DNA from: Motiliproteus sp036961355
GTDB lineage: Bacteria; Pseudomonadota; Gammaproteobacteria; Pseudomonadales; Balneatricaceae
DNA length: 64,000 nucleotides
Assembly: GCA_036961355.1 (NCBI GenBank)
Contig: JBALVL010000007.1
Span: 62,001 to 126,000, forward strand
Reading direction: 5' to 3'
Shown here: positions 55,344 through 64,000 of the stretch, piece after piece
How positions within the stretch are numbered: position 1 is the first letter of the stretch
Layout of the letters: every line of letters starts with the position of its first letter
Made by a program: the position numbers and the translations under genes
Notes under the pieces: generated by a model
Seen by the model: only the letters and a program-made list of their open reading frames with translations
The model's database searches: none
Told to the model about the DNA's origin: nothing

Positions 55344-55814
55344 TCACGGTGCCAGGCAGCCATATCGAACGATAATCGGTTCAACCAGTTTGGCGAATTG
55401 ATCGTAAGGCATTCGGACTAGTTCGTTTTGATCACCGGCGCGGAAGGTGATGTCGGGTTGTTGGCTGAGGCTTTCGGCCAGATAAACATCAAGTCCGTAG
55501 AGGTTGCCCAATGGGGTGATCGTGTCGCGTTGATAGTCGTGAATAGAACTGGTGATACGGGCATCGTTGGGCAGCGTGATGCTGTAGCAGCGAATCGACC
55601 GACAGAGTTCCTTGAGATCGACCCGGTGGTTGGCGGGGAAAACTAACAAAGCGAGTTGGTTGTCGATCTCCAGCACCACGGTTTTGCTGATTAGACCACT
55701 ATGGCCCGGAGACGAATGTCCGGCTGGTGATGGAGAGTAGGGCGAAGTGGCTTCGATACGTTGATAAGGCACCCTAGCTTGGTCGAGATAGGCGTATATT
55801 TGGTGTGATAACAT
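55344..55814 (-). CDS. YbaK/EbsC-family aminoacyl-tRNA deacylase-like protein
   Basis: 156 residues of the YbaK/ProX editing domain fold: an N-terminal helix (IYAYLDQARVPYQRIEA), then KTVVLEIDNQLALLVFPANHRVDLKEL with the conserved lysine K44, and the C-terminal ITPLGNLYGLDVYLAESL. Such proteins deacylate mischarged tRNAs such as Cys-tRNA(Pro). A His/Ser/Pro-rich insert (about 24-40) is unusual. Some relatives are of unknown substrate. Confidence 0.85.
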   Translation of the reverse strand: MLSHQIYAYLDQARVPYQRIEATSPYSPSPAGHSSPGHSGLISKTVVLEIDNQLALLVFPANHRVDLKELCRSIRCYSITLPNDARITSSIHDYQRDTITPLGNLYGLDVYLAESLSQQPDITFRAGDQNELVRMPYDQFAKLVEPIIVRYGCLAP

Positions 55815-55971
55815 GACAACCTCCTGTCGTCATATTAACCTTTCCTATCAATATCTTATGCTTGTTGCGTCCATTTTAAGATTGAATTATTGTCTCGCTA
55901 CTTAAGGTTAACCGGAGCTCCTTTCATACCAACTTATCGAACTCCTGTTCTTCACCGTGAAGGGTCTAGTG

Positions 55972-57204
55972 TTAGAAAAAATACTGCAAGCTGAGTTCGA
56001 CAAAATCATCGTCGCGCAAGTAGTAAAGTGGATCGTTGGTGGGCATCTGGTCGAACAATCGAGCTTCAACCGAGAGCTTAAATTGGCTGCCCAGCCGATG
56101 ACTGGCTTCGATGAATCCCATTTGAGCATCCGTGTCACGATCCCAGATCACTCCGGTCAGGAGTTCAGTCGACTGAAAGTCATTAAAGGTCAGGCGTAGG
56201 CCGAGGAAAATATCATCTTGGAAAGGACTGGTTGCCTGCTGACCACGGTCGTCGTAGTGGTATTCAAGTAATGATCCCAGATCGAGATCGCTGTCGAACA
56301 GGCCTACCAGGGTGTATTCGAAACCGCCGCCTACCGCGCTATAGCTGCCCGCTTCGAGGCCGTTGTTATAGATCCCTTCCAGCTTCCAGAGCCAGTCTCC
56401 TTGAGCGCTGGTCAGCTCAAGGCCGGTTTGATCGATTAGTTCGTACGTTGCGATTAGCGCCGTTGCGGTGCTCGGGTTACTGCTGTTTGGGGTCAGTGTC
56501 GGTTCCCGGCTGGTGCCGCTGAAATGGGAAACAGCCAGATCGATATCATCAAAAGAGTAGTTAATTCGCGCCGCAAAATCCTGGTGATGCTCTTTGTCTG
56601 CAGAGGCGTATTGTGGGTTGTCGGTATCAACCGGCAGGGGTGTGCTGGGGCGACCCTCGCTACCGGCGAACTGACGTTCGCGGAAATAGGGTAGCCAGAA
56701 CAGGCTGATCTCACCCTGATCGAGCAGGTAGCTGTAGTTAACCATCGGCTGGCCCAGTTTGGCTTCGCCGTCGATCCCTTCCAGATTGTCGGTTTGGTTG
56801 ACGATATCGACCAAGTGTTGTGACTCGATACTGCCCCAGAACACTTTGCCGACACCGCTGCGCACCTGCCAGCCATCACCGACATGGAGCCAGTTCAGCT
56901 CGCGAAGATCAACATGGCGGCGTTCTTCGTCGTGTTGGTCATAACGGCCGAACAGTGTCACGGTGACCGAGTCATCCTCGTTGTTCCAGCTATGGTACAG
57001 CTCAGGTGTCGCGGCGATAGAACTGTAGTTGTTATGCTGCTCTGAAGTGCCTGTTACGGCCGAGGTGAGTGGGTTGTTCAGAAAGCTGCGGTGATCCAAG
57101 TCGATCGAGCCGCTGAACTCGGTGATATCGTCCGCACTGGCACCATGGCTGGCCAGCGAGAGACACAGCAGCGTTGGCGCCAGCAAACGTATCTTGACCA
57201 TCAT
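55972..57204 (-). CDS. Outer membrane beta-barrel protein, operon with RND exporter
   Basis: 410 residues with a cleavable signal peptide (about 1-24, ending SHGASA). The mature protein shows alternating strand patterns with aromatic girdles and ends with a C-terminal phenylalanine (SLQYFF), the usual barrel insertion signal. The first ATG overlaps the stop of the LolA-like gene (ATGA), so the two are coupled. It does not match DUF1302 as I know it, but the role beside RND and LolA-like proteins seems similar. Function not established. Confidence 0.75.
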   Translation of the reverse strand: MMVKIRLLAPTLLCLSLASHGASADDITEFSGSIDLDHRSFLNNPLTSAVTGTSEQHNNYSSIAATPELYHSWNNEDDSVTVTLFGRYDQHDEERRHVDLRELNWLHVGDGWQVRSGVGKVFWGSIESQHLVDIVNQTDNLEGIDGEAKLGQPMVNYSYLLDQGEISLFWLPYFRERQFAGSEGRPSTPLPVDTDNPQYASADKEHHQDFAARINYSFDDIDLAVSHFSGTSREPTLTPNSSNPSTATALIATYELIDQTGLELTSAQGDWLWKLEGIYNNGLEAGSYSAVGGGFEYTLVGLFDSDLDLGSLLEYHYDDRGQQATSPFQDDIFLGLRLTFNDFQSTELLTGVIWDRDTDAQMGFIEASHRLGSQFKLSVEARLFDQMPTNDPLYYLRDDDFVELSLQYFF

Positions 57205-58055
57205 TTGGCTCGCTTAAGGCTATTTTTGTTGAAGTCAGCATCGTCTAAACCGGTCTTGAAGCGCAGATCACTGAGCGTCAGGACGGTGGTCTTACCAGAC
57301 TGGTGATTTGACATCTGCAGTTGATGTGCACGCCAATACTGATCAAGGTAGAGCTGATATTCGGAAAATTTCAGTGTTTTTAGTAGCGAGTTTTTGCGGT
57401 CGTAATAATCGATCCGTTGAAGTCGGTACTCTTTCTGATCGATCCAGCTGACCTGACGGGTATAGCCGGAATGTTTGTCTTTGGGGTAACTCTCCACCAC
57501 AAAGTTGTCGCGCCCATCGAGCGTTTCATCGCGCAGGTATTGATAGGTGTATTTTTCGATCTCGAATGAGCCCATATCTTCATACGCAAACTCGCTACCC
57601 ATAAACGGGCCAGACTTATTACGCGATGAAATCCGCTTGACCCGCTTTAATGCGGGTAGATAGATCCACTGATCATCGGGCTCTAGAGCGTGTGAGAAGG
57701 TCAGAAAGGCGGTGCCCTTAACGTCGCGCGGTTGGTCGAAGATAGTCAGTCCTTTATCGCCGTCACCGGTGACCTCCAACGTTTTACCACGCAATTGTCG
57801 CTCGCTGGTATCGCCGTGAGCATTGCTGAGCAGCATCTTGGTATTGGATTGCATGTCACTCCACCCCTGATCGCGTCGATCAACCTCGGTGACGATCTCC
57901 AGCCCTCGTGCGGCGGCGTCAGCTGACACTGGCTCGGCAGCATAAGTGGTTGCTGCTGTCAGTGTTAATCCAAGCAACATGCCGGTTAAGCCAACGGTGG
58001 GGTATCGTAAGCCGGGCATATCAGCTCTGTGAGGTGCCAGCAGTGATTTAAACAT
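57201..58055 (-). CDS. LolA-like outer membrane lipoprotein-sorting protein
   Basis: 284 residues. A signal segment spans about 20-40 (ending TYAAEP). The mature part matches the LolA-like family often labelled outer membrane lipoprotein-sorting protein: TFLTFSH-type region, DDQWIYLPALKRVKRISS, SGPFMGSEFAYEDMG, and WIDQKEYRLQRIDYYD. These are periplasmic half-barrels expected to carry hydrophobic ligands. It overlaps the RND gene by eight bases and the barrel gene by four. Confidence 0.88.
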   Translation of the reverse strand: MFKSLLAPHRADMPGLRYPTVGLTGMLLGLTLTAATTYAAEPVSADAAARGLEIVTEVDRRDQGWSDMQSNTKMLLSNAHGDTSERQLRGKTLEVTGDGDKGLTIFDQPRDVKGTAFLTFSHALEPDDQWIYLPALKRVKRISSRNKSGPFMGSEFAYEDMGSFEIEKYTYQYLRDETLDGRDNFVVESYPKDKHSGYTRQVSWIDQKEYRLQRIDYYDRKNSLLKTLKFSEYQLYLDQYWRAHQLQMSNHQSGKTTVLTLSDLRFKTGLDDADFNKNSLKRAK

Positions 58056-60426
58056 TGGATTGAACCTCTGAGGTTTGCAAAGTTGGGTCTGCAGCGGTGC
58101 TGTTTGATGTTGTTACAGCGTTTGAGTCTGCACTGGGTTCGGAGTCGAACAGCATAATAAGAATCGGCAACAAAATGAAATCAACGATCAATGCAATGAT
58201 GATGGTTACGGCGGTCATCAACCCCATATCAGAGTTAATCTTGAAACTGGATAACGCCAGAATCAGAAACCCGGCCGATAGCACCACAGTCGTGATCCAT
58301 AGCGCGATACCGACGCTATTAAACGCATAGGTGATCGCCTCACGTGTACAGTGACCACGCTGCCGGCGAGCGTACAAATACTTACTCAGGAAATGAACGG
58401 TATCATCGACCACAATGCCCAGCGTCATGCTGGTTACTACTGACAGCGCCAGTCCGACCTCGGAAACCAACATACCCCAGACGCCGAAAGCGATGCCGGC
58501 AGGGATCAGGTTGGGTACCAAACTAATGAAGCCAAATTTCACCGATTTCAGCGCCACTCCCAGTATTACCGAAATCAGCAGCAACGCCGTGAACGTGCCT
58601 ATCAGCATGCTATTAATGTTGCGTTTACCGATATGCGCGAACATCAGCGACGGGCTGGCGATGGTACTTTGTACTTCCGGGGCATTGTCGTCGAGCCAGC
58701 GTTGGGCACGCTCTTCCATCTCTATCATTTGGTTGGACGTCAGCGTGTGGAAGTTGGCGACAATCCGGATCGCCGATTTGTCGACGTTGATCTGGTTGTT
58801 CAGATCCAAGCCGTAGGGCAACGACATCTCGTATAACAACAGGTATTGCGCTGCCAGATCACGAGATTCAGGCAGTCGGTAAAAGGCGGGGTCATCGCCG
58901 TGCATGTTGCGGTTGAGCTGCTTCATGGTGTCGGTCAGGCTATCGATATGGACCGTTTCGGGTTGCGCCCGCAGCCACTCAACCAGTTGCTCGGCTCTTT
59001 TCAGAAATATTGGCTCATTGATGCCGCTGGATTCTCCACTGGCTAGCTCAAACTCAATCACTGCCATGCCGGTCAGGTGCTCGTCGCTAAAGTCAGCGGC
59101 AACCCGGAACGGTACGCTGTGGTCGAAATATTCGACATAGTTATCGTTCAGTTCGTTGCGCGGCACCTGGCTGACCGTTATCAGAATCACTGCCACTGAA
59201 CCCCATAACAGTGCTCGGCGGTTGCCGATTACCGTCTTGCTGATTCGATCCATCAGTGTGTGATGATTCTTTTCTCTGGGCGTTACGTGTAACGGCATGA
59301 TCGACAGCATGGCGGGAAATAGGGTTAGTGCCAGAACACAGGCCAGCATTACGCCGGTGGCGACGATATTACCGAGATCTTCAAACGGCGGTGAGTCGCT
59401 AAAATTCATACACAGGAAGCCGATGGCGGTGGTGACGCTGGTGAGAATTACCGGCTGAGTGTTTATTTTCAAACTGTTGGTTAGCGCTTTATTGCGTTCA
59501 ACCCCGGAGCGCATCTCATGGTAGAAGGTTGTTAATATATGGACACAGTCTGCGACCGCTAGGGTCAGGATAATGGTTGGTGCAGAGGCGGAAGGGCCCG
59601 TTAGGTAGAAGCCGCTCCAGCCCGCTAACCCCATCGTGCCAGCGATGCTGGCAATGATGATCACCAGCGTTGCGACCAAACCACCGATAGTACGTATCAA
59701 CACCCCAATCAACACAATAACTGCGAGGAACATCAACGGCACCAGCGATTTGCTATCGTTTAGCGATGCCTCGGAGAAGGTGTTGTTCATCATCACCATG
59801 CCGCTGAGATAAACGTCCATATCTGGGTGCCGTTCGAGCAATTGGGCGCGGATCTGACGCGCTGCGGCAGCAACCTCCGGTACCTCTTCTATCTGGTTGA
59901 TTCCGGGCAGGTGGATGTTGACATTGACTCCGGCCACGGTGGAATCGGGTGAGACCAGCCGGTTAACCAGTCGGGGTTCGTTGAGGGCGATCTGGCGGAT
60001 ACGATCAAGCTCGCTGGCATTAAGTTCTTCCGTGGCGACCTCTTCAGCATCGGGCAGCAGATTCTCGACGATCATGTCGTCGTCTTCGGCATAGGTGTAC
60101 TGGAAGTTTGTTATTGAATCGACCCGGGTAGAGTAGGGAATCTGCCAGCCCTGTTGGGTCAGATAGTCGAGCGCCCGCAGGTTGTCGTTGGAGAAGACGT
60201 TGCCATCTTTCGGGACGACCACAAAAAGGACATTGTCGCTCTTGGCGAAGGTCTTCTGGATGCGCTCGAAAGTTTGTAATTGCGGATTGTCTGAGCCAAA
60301 GAAAACCTTGTAGTCGCTCTTAAATACCAACCGTGAGGCACCATAGGATGCGATCAGCACCAGTGCCATTGAACACAGCAGCACCAGATAACGGTGGCGA
60401 ATGATGGCTCGATAAAAGGTATCCAT
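58048..60426 (-). CDS. RND superfamily (MMPL/HAE3-type) exporter
   Basis: 792 residues. Topology is typical: a helix near 14-32, a periplasmic domain (about 35-230), five helices, a second periplasmic domain (about 440-620) and a final bundle with MTLGIVVDDTVHFLSKY, which contains the likely proton-relay aspartates. The shape matches COG1033 exporters (HpnN/BstA-like) that move lipids or hydrophobic compounds, not the drug-efflux AcrB type. First gene of the overlapping three-gene operon. Confidence 0.9.
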   Translation of the reverse strand: MDTFYRAIIRHRYLVLLCSMALVLIASYGASRLVFKSDYKVFFGSDNPQLQTFERIQKTFAKSDNVLFVVVPKDGNVFSNDNLRALDYLTQQGWQIPYSTRVDSITNFQYTYAEDDDMIVENLLPDAEEVATEELNASELDRIRQIALNEPRLVNRLVSPDSTVAGVNVNIHLPGINQIEEVPEVAAAARQIRAQLLERHPDMDVYLSGMVMMNNTFSEASLNDSKSLVPLMFLAVIVLIGVLIRTIGGLVATLVIIIASIAGTMGLAGWSGFYLTGPSASAPTIILTLAVADCVHILTTFYHEMRSGVERNKALTNSLKINTQPVILTSVTTAIGFLCMNFSDSPPFEDLGNIVATGVMLACVLALTLFPAMLSIMPLHVTPREKNHHTLMDRISKTVIGNRRALLWGSVAVILITVSQVPRNELNDNYVEYFDHSVPFRVAADFSDEHLTGMAVIEFELASGESSGINEPIFLKRAEQLVEWLRAQPETVHIDSLTDTMKQLNRNMHGDDPAFYRLPESRDLAAQYLLLYEMSLPYGLDLNNQINVDKSAIRIVANFHTLTSNQMIEMEERAQRWLDDNAPEVQSTIASPSLMFAHIGKRNINSMLIGTFTALLLISVILGVALKSVKFGFISLVPNLIPAGIAFGVWGMLVSEVGLALSVVTSMTLGIVVDDTVHFLSKYLYARRQRGHCTREAITYAFNSVGIALWITTVVLSAGFLILALSSFKINSDMGLMTAVTIIIALIVDFILLPILIMLFDSEPSADSNAVTTSNSTAADPTLQTSEVQSNV

Positions 60427-60603
60427 GATTGTTCCTATAGAAGGCTTCCGGTAACGATAGGCTGGCGGGGATATTTGTGAGGCGACAGCGACGTGTTGCC
60501 AGTGATGGCGTGGCTGCTAATAAAACACGCTTGGTGGTACCGATCAATGTCAAAATGGGGCGATAAAACGAAATCTACAGGGCGTAAAAAATCGCAGCCG
60601 TAC

Positions 60604-60627
60604 AACCGCAATAAAATGTTTGCGGTT
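60604..60627 (-). other. Perfect 8-bp hairpin between DUF3135 and RND genes
   Basis: AACCGCAA and TTGCGGTT flank an eight-base AT-rich loop. On the minus strand it lies just past the DUF3135 stop; a T-run appears only about 14 bases further on, so terminator function is uncertain. Confidence 0.4.
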
Positions 60628-60656
60628 CAGCACGGCCAAGGGTGAATTTACGGCGA

Positions 60657-61034
60657 TCAGTGACGGGTTTTGCCGCGTGCTTCTGCCTGGGCTTTCCAGT
60701 CGTCGATATCGATGATCGTTGCCGACGGGCTGGTTGGCAGTGGAGTTAGATTTTTTTTGTGGCGTGTCAGCCGATTGACCTGCTGCAGCTTGCAGGTCAG
60801 TTGGTAGAAGCTATCGTGCATCATCGTCGAGACGGAGATTATTCCAGCCATTGGGTTTGCGGCTCGATCCAACGCCATCTCGACCCGATTTTGAATCGCC
60901 CGTAAACGGTGCTGGTGATGGTTGGAGGTAGTTTCGATAAACTGCTGGCAGGTTTGTTGCCGGAAGCGTTCAAATGCCTCCGGATCTTTGTCGGCCAACT
61001 CGATCAGTGTTTCAAACTCGGGAAGTTCAGCCAT
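60657..61034 (-). CDS. DUF3135 family protein
   Basis: 125 residues, largely helical and soluble. The opening LPEFETLIELADKDPEAFERFR and the segment RLRAIQNRVEMALDRAANPMAG fit the DUF3135 family as I recall it. The C-terminal 30 residues are basic and polar. Function unknown. It lies upstream of the RND operon on the same strand but 230 bp away, so co-transcription is uncertain. Confidence 0.75.
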   Translation of the reverse strand: MAELPEFETLIELADKDPEAFERFRQQTCQQFIETTSNHHQHRLRAIQNRVEMALDRAANPMAGIISVSTMMHDSFYQLTCKLQQVNRLTRHKKNLTPLPTSPSATIIDIDDWKAQAEARGKTRH

Positions 61035-61183
61035 AGGAAGTTCCTCGTTACCCTGCCAGACTCGGCTAATTGTCTTGGTTCGGCCATCGTGTGCCCCTGT
61101 CTGTGAGTGTAGCCAAAAATTTAAAGCGCCGTTGTTTGCCCAGATACTGTGACCGCGTTGTCGGTTTGTTAAAGGAGAGATAA

Positions 61184-62341
61184 TTGAAAATTTTGCTGCT
61201 GAGCGGCTACCATGCCGCCAGCCATAAATACTGGACCGATGGGATGGTCAGGGCGCTGGATGAACATCAGTGGCACTGCCTGTCATTGCCGGCGCGGCAC
61301 TTCAATTGGCGAATTCGGGGCGCGCCACTATCTTGGTTGAGCGAGCAGTCGGCAGTATTGGAGCAGGACTACGAGTTGGTGATCGCCACCTCGATGGTTG
61401 ATCTGGCAACCTTAAAAGGACTGGTGCCGAGCATCGCCCGAACCCCTTGTCTGTATTACTGCCATGAGAACCAGTTTGAGTACCCCCGCAATTTCCGACA
61501 GCACGCCAGTGTCGATGCGCAGATGGTCAATCTATATGCAGCGCTGGCTGCCGATCGGGTGCTGTTTAATTCAGCATTTAATCGCGACAGTTTTTTTGCC
61601 GGGGTGAATCGGCTGTTGAACAAATTACCGGACCATCAACCGGCGACCATTGAGCCGCTGTTGGCCGACAGATGCCAGATACTGCCGGTGCCTTTGGTCA
61701 TAAAAAATATGGCAGAGAGTTTGACGGATAACTTAAAGGCCAGCCCGCATCAGGCTGAGACACCCGAGCGGGTGTCTCAGCGTTGGCAGTGCCTGGCCGA
61801 TAGCAACACAGTTAAAATTTTGTGGGCGGCGCGTTGGGAGTACGACAAGGGGCCTGATCGGTTGTTGGCGGTGATGCAGCAACTCGAACGATGCGGAACG
61901 GATTATAAACTCTGTATTTTGGGAGAGCAGTTTCGTCGGGTGCCGCCACAGTTCGAAACCATTGAGCGGCAATTTTCTCATCGCCTGGTGCAGTTTGGGT
62001 ATGCCGAATCGAGAGAGGCATACCAAGGCTGGTTAGCCAGCGCGGATATGGTGCTGTCGACCTCTATTCATGAATTTCAGGGGATCGCGGTTCTTGAAGC
62101 GATAGCGGCGGGCTGTGTGCCGATATTACCGAGCCGGCTGGCCTATCCCGAGTTGGTAGCGCCGCAATTTCTTTACGCCAGCCATATCGACGATGTTGAG
62201 CAGGAGGCGCTAGCGGCCGTTGCGTTGATTCACAGTCATCAAGTCCAACGAACCGAGGCCCCAGCGGTAGATCATTTTACATGGCCACAGCTGAGGTCGC
62301 AGTACGCGGCGGTTTTGGCCGAAACGGTTGCCGGATCCTAG
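61184..62341 (+). CDS. tRNA-queuosine mannosyltransferase-like glycosyltransferase
   Basis: 385 residues, GT-B fold. The N-terminal 165 residues match DUF3524 (LLSGYHAASHKYWTDGM, PCLYYCHENQFEYP, ADRVLFNSAFNRDSFF), and the C-terminal part is a GT4 domain with ILWAARWEYDKGPDRLL and the EFQGIAVLEAIAAGCVP nucleotide-sugar motif. The vertebrate relative GTDC1 (QTMAN) mannosylates queuosine in tRNA(Asp). Start is TTG 61184, with AAAGGAGA about six bases upstream. The bacterial substrate is inferred. Confidence 0.85.
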   Translation: MKILLLSGYHAASHKYWTDGMVRALDEHQWHCLSLPARHFNWRIRGAPLSWLSEQSAVLEQDYELVIATSMVDLATLKGLVPSIARTPCLYYCHENQFEYPRNFRQHASVDAQMVNLYAALAADRVLFNSAFNRDSFFAGVNRLLNKLPDHQPATIEPLLADRCQILPVPLVIKNMAESLTDNLKASPHQAETPERVSQRWQCLADSNTVKILWAARWEYDKGPDRLLAVMQQLERCGTDYKLCILGEQFRRVPPQFETIERQFSHRLVQFGYAESREAYQGWLASADMVLSTSIHEFQGIAVLEAIAAGCVPILPSRLAYPELVAPQFLYASHIDDVEQEALAAVALIHSHQVQRTEAPAVDHFTWPQLRSQYAAVLAETVAGS

Positions 62342-62382
62342 CAAATACGACGCATTTGGGTGGCGTTTACACGCAGTAGCAA

Positions 62383-62413
62383 TCTGAACACTATCGCGTT
62401 GATCGTGTTCAGA
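62383..62413. other. 9-bp inverted repeat between convergent genes
   Basis: TCTGAACAC and GTGTTCAGA flank 13 bases, between the ends of the glycosyltransferase gene and ridA. No T-run on either side; perhaps a weak bidirectional terminator. Confidence 0.4.
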
Positions 62414-62432
62414 CCGCTTGCAGGACAAAGGT

Positions 62433-62822
62433 TTACTGCGGCACAGCGGCGTAAGCGACTACTTCGCATAGCATCTCTTCGCGCGCGAGACCCGCTACGA
62501 TCATCGCCGCACGGTTGGGGTAGGGTGCCTCGAAATACTCGGCGTAGACTTTGTTGAAAACAGGCAGCTGGTCACGTGCGGTGACATAGATCAGCACCTG
62601 AGTGACATCGGCCATCGTCAATTTTGCCGCTTCAATCGTATGTTTAAAGTTCTCCATTGTTTGGCGTGCCTGCGCTTCGATGCCACCCTCGACCACCTTA
62701 CCTTGGGTGTCGATCGGGATTTGTGCGGTAGACAGCTGACCATTGGCGATGACAGCCCATTCCAGCGGGGCTTTGGAGGCGAACAGGTCGGTTTTAACGG
62801 CTTGTTTCATATCGGCATTCAA
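62433..62822 (-). CDS. ridA: RidA family enamine/imine deaminase
   Basis: 129 residues of the YjgF/YER057c/UK114 fold. The conserved strand-helix pattern (VIANGQLSTAQIPID, KHTIEAAKLTMADVTQVLIYVT) and the C-terminal PNRAAMIVAGL with the catalytic arginine, followed by CEVVAYA, are present. Such proteins hydrolyse reactive enamines from PLP enzymes. Subfamily (RidA proper or Rid2-7) is not certain. Downstream of a BCCT gene in the same direction. Confidence 0.88.
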   Translation of the reverse strand: MNADMKQAVKTDLFASKAPLEWAVIANGQLSTAQIPIDTQGKVVEGGIEAQARQTMENFKHTIEAAKLTMADVTQVLIYVTARDQLPVFNKVYAEYFEAPYPNRAAMIVAGLAREEMLCEVVAYAAVPQ

Positions 62823-62888
62823 CTCTTTGGTTACAAAATAATGGTTAGTCAGTGAGGGGTACTAGGTGATGGTTAGACTGTGGCTGTT

Positions 62889-62916
62889 AAAAAAGGGAGC
62901 GGTATCGACCGCTCCC
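62889..62916 (-). terminator. Rho-independent terminator of the BCCT gene
   Basis: A perfect 9-bp GC-rich stem (GGGAGCGGT and complement) with loop ATCG. On the minus strand it is followed by six T's, 56 bases past the BCCT stop. Confidence 0.92.
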
Positions 62917-62971
62917 TAGGCAATAAACAGCTAGCAATTAGCTGCTTATATTTTTTGAATATAAGTTCTGC

Positions 62972-64000
62972 TTACAGCCCTTGCTCTTTGGCCATTTTCA
63001 TGGCGATTTGTGGCGCGGTCCACAGCGACGGCAGCAGCACCAATGACACCGGTACAGCGGTTATGACGATGAACGATTGCAGTGCCGAGATACCCCCCGA
63101 GCCGATGGAGATAAGCAGTGCGGCGACCACACCCATCATCACGCCCCAGAACACCCGGATGGCGGGTTTTGGGTCATCGGTACCGGTCATCACCATCGAT
63201 ACGGCATAGGTCATGGAGTCACCGGTAGTGGCGACAAAGATGGTTGTTAGAATCAGGAACAGCACCGAGATAACGAATCCCATTGGTAACTGCTCAGTGA
63301 TCGCCAACAGCGCGGCAGGCAGGTTGAAGCCGGTGAACGGACCCGAGATCACCCCTGGGTTGGCCAGTTCGAAGGCCAGACCGCTGCCGCCAACAATGGT
63401 GAACCAGAAGCAGGTGATGATCGGAGCAACCACCGAGATCAGTAACACCATCTGACGGATAGTACGACCACGGGAGATACGCGCCACAAACATCGCCATC
63501 AGCGGACCGTAGCCCAGGAACCAGCCCCAGAAGAACACCGTCCACCAGTCCAGCCAAGCCGGGCTCGCCCGGAAGGTCGCCATCGGGATGAACTGGTCAA
63601 GATAAAGACCGAATCCGTGCAGGTAGCCGTCGACGATAAACGCGGTAGGGCCGAAGAACAGAATAAAAGCCATCAGTGCTACGGCAAGAATGACGTTGGC
63701 ACGACTGAGTATTTGGATACCTTTGGTCACACCACTGACGGCAGACAAGGTGTAGATACCGATCAGTCCGATCAGGATGGAAACCTGAGTGACGTAGGTA
63801 TTGGGAATACCGAACAGTTTTTCCAGACCGAAACTGACCTGCAGGCCTAAAAAGCCGATAGGTCCGACCGTACCGGCGACAACCGCCAGTACGCAGCACG
63901 AGTCAACAATAGTCCCCAGTGGACCGGTCATCACACGATCACCAAATACCGGGTACAGCAGCGTGCGCGGCTTCAGCGGTAGGCCTTTCTCGTAATGCAG
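62972..64000 (-). CDS. BCCT family transporter, C-terminal part (cut by window edge)
   Basis: 343 residues are visible and the frame continues without a start through the right edge, so the 5' part lies outside. The fragment has about eight helices and the BCCT signature WWTVFFWGWFLGYGPLMAMFVARISRGR, so it takes up betaine, choline, carnitine or a similar zwitterion, driven by Na+ or H+. The substrate cannot be told because the glycine-rich fourth helix is missing. In a marine bacterium an osmolyte role is plausible (inference). Confidence 0.92.
   Translation of the reverse strand: MHYEKGLPLKPRTLLYPVFGDRVMTGPLGTIVDSCCVLAVVAGTVGPIGFLGLQVSFGLEKLFGIPNTYVTQVSILIGLIGIYTLSAVSGVTKGIQILSRANVILAVALMAFILFFGPTAFIVDGYLHGFGLYLDQFIPMATFRASPAWLDWWTVFFWGWFLGYGPLMAMFVARISRGRTIRQMVLLISVVAPIITCFWFTIVGGSGLAFELANPGVISGPFTGFNLPAALLAITEQLPMGFVISVLFLILTTIFVATTGDSMTYAVSMVMTGTDDPKPAIRVFWGVMMGVVAALLISIGSGGISALQSFIVITAVPVSLVLLPSLWTAPQIAMKMAKEQGL

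Overview
The window is a chromosomal stretch of a gammaproteobacterium, most likely a marine member of the Oceanospirillales/Pseudomonadales group. The signs are a canonical dcw cluster ending ftsZ-lpxC-secA, type IV pilus genes beside yacG/coaE, the wrbA-arsC-yihY block typical of Pseudomonas relatives, a FabY-type ketoacyl synthase, and a BCCT osmolyte transporter. This placement is inferred from gene content and order only; no rRNA or tRNA gene was seen. The left edge cuts the first codons of a membrane protein gene and the right edge cuts the BCCT gene.

Region 1 (about 1.8-23.6 kb, all + strand) is the division and cell wall cluster: mraZ, rsmH, ftsL, ftsI, murE, murF, mraY, murD, ftsW, murG, murC, ddl, ftsQ, ftsA, ftsZ, lpxC, secA. 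Many neighbours overlap by a few bases, suggesting translational coupling. It is preceded by an extended -10 promoter embedded in phased TGGGT boxes, the MraZ operator. These genes make lipid II, place and run the divisome, start lipid A synthesis and drive Sec export. The roxA ribosomal oxygenase lies upstream on the other strand.

Region 2 (23.6-33 kb): argJ and a Nudix-ThiE fusion (+), then yacG, coaE, pilD, pilC, pilB (-) and divergent pilA (+). Beyond the pilA terminator is a RAYT-type Y1 transposase flanked by arrays of short repeats, inverted between the two sides.

Region 3 (33-48.5 kb) is housekeeping and accessory metabolism: DUF2069, wrbA-like, arsC, yihY, acylphosphatase, a lytic transglycosylase, a DnaJ-related protein, fadH with a divergent TetR gene and paired palindromes over its promoter, fabY, fetB without fetA, proS, DUF523, chaN and ansA.

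Region 4 (48.5-64 kb) is more accessory: an XRE-type regulator with an unrecognised C-terminal region, lrp, a DUF3179 protein, two small unknown genes (one behind a degenerate tandem repeat), an M48 protease with a DUF898 membrane protein, a YbaK-like deacylase, an overlapping three-gene operon (RND exporter, LolA-like periplasmic protein, outer membrane barrel) that looks like a trans-envelope lipid pathway, DUF3135, a queuosine mannosyltransferase-like glycosyltransferase, ridA and the BCCT gene.

The most notable items are the RND/LolA-like/barrel operon, the RAYT with its two-sided repeat arrays, a 21-bp duplication of the ftsA end including its stop codon, a tiny ORF duplicating the start of lpxC, and the paired palindromes in the fadH-tetR gap.
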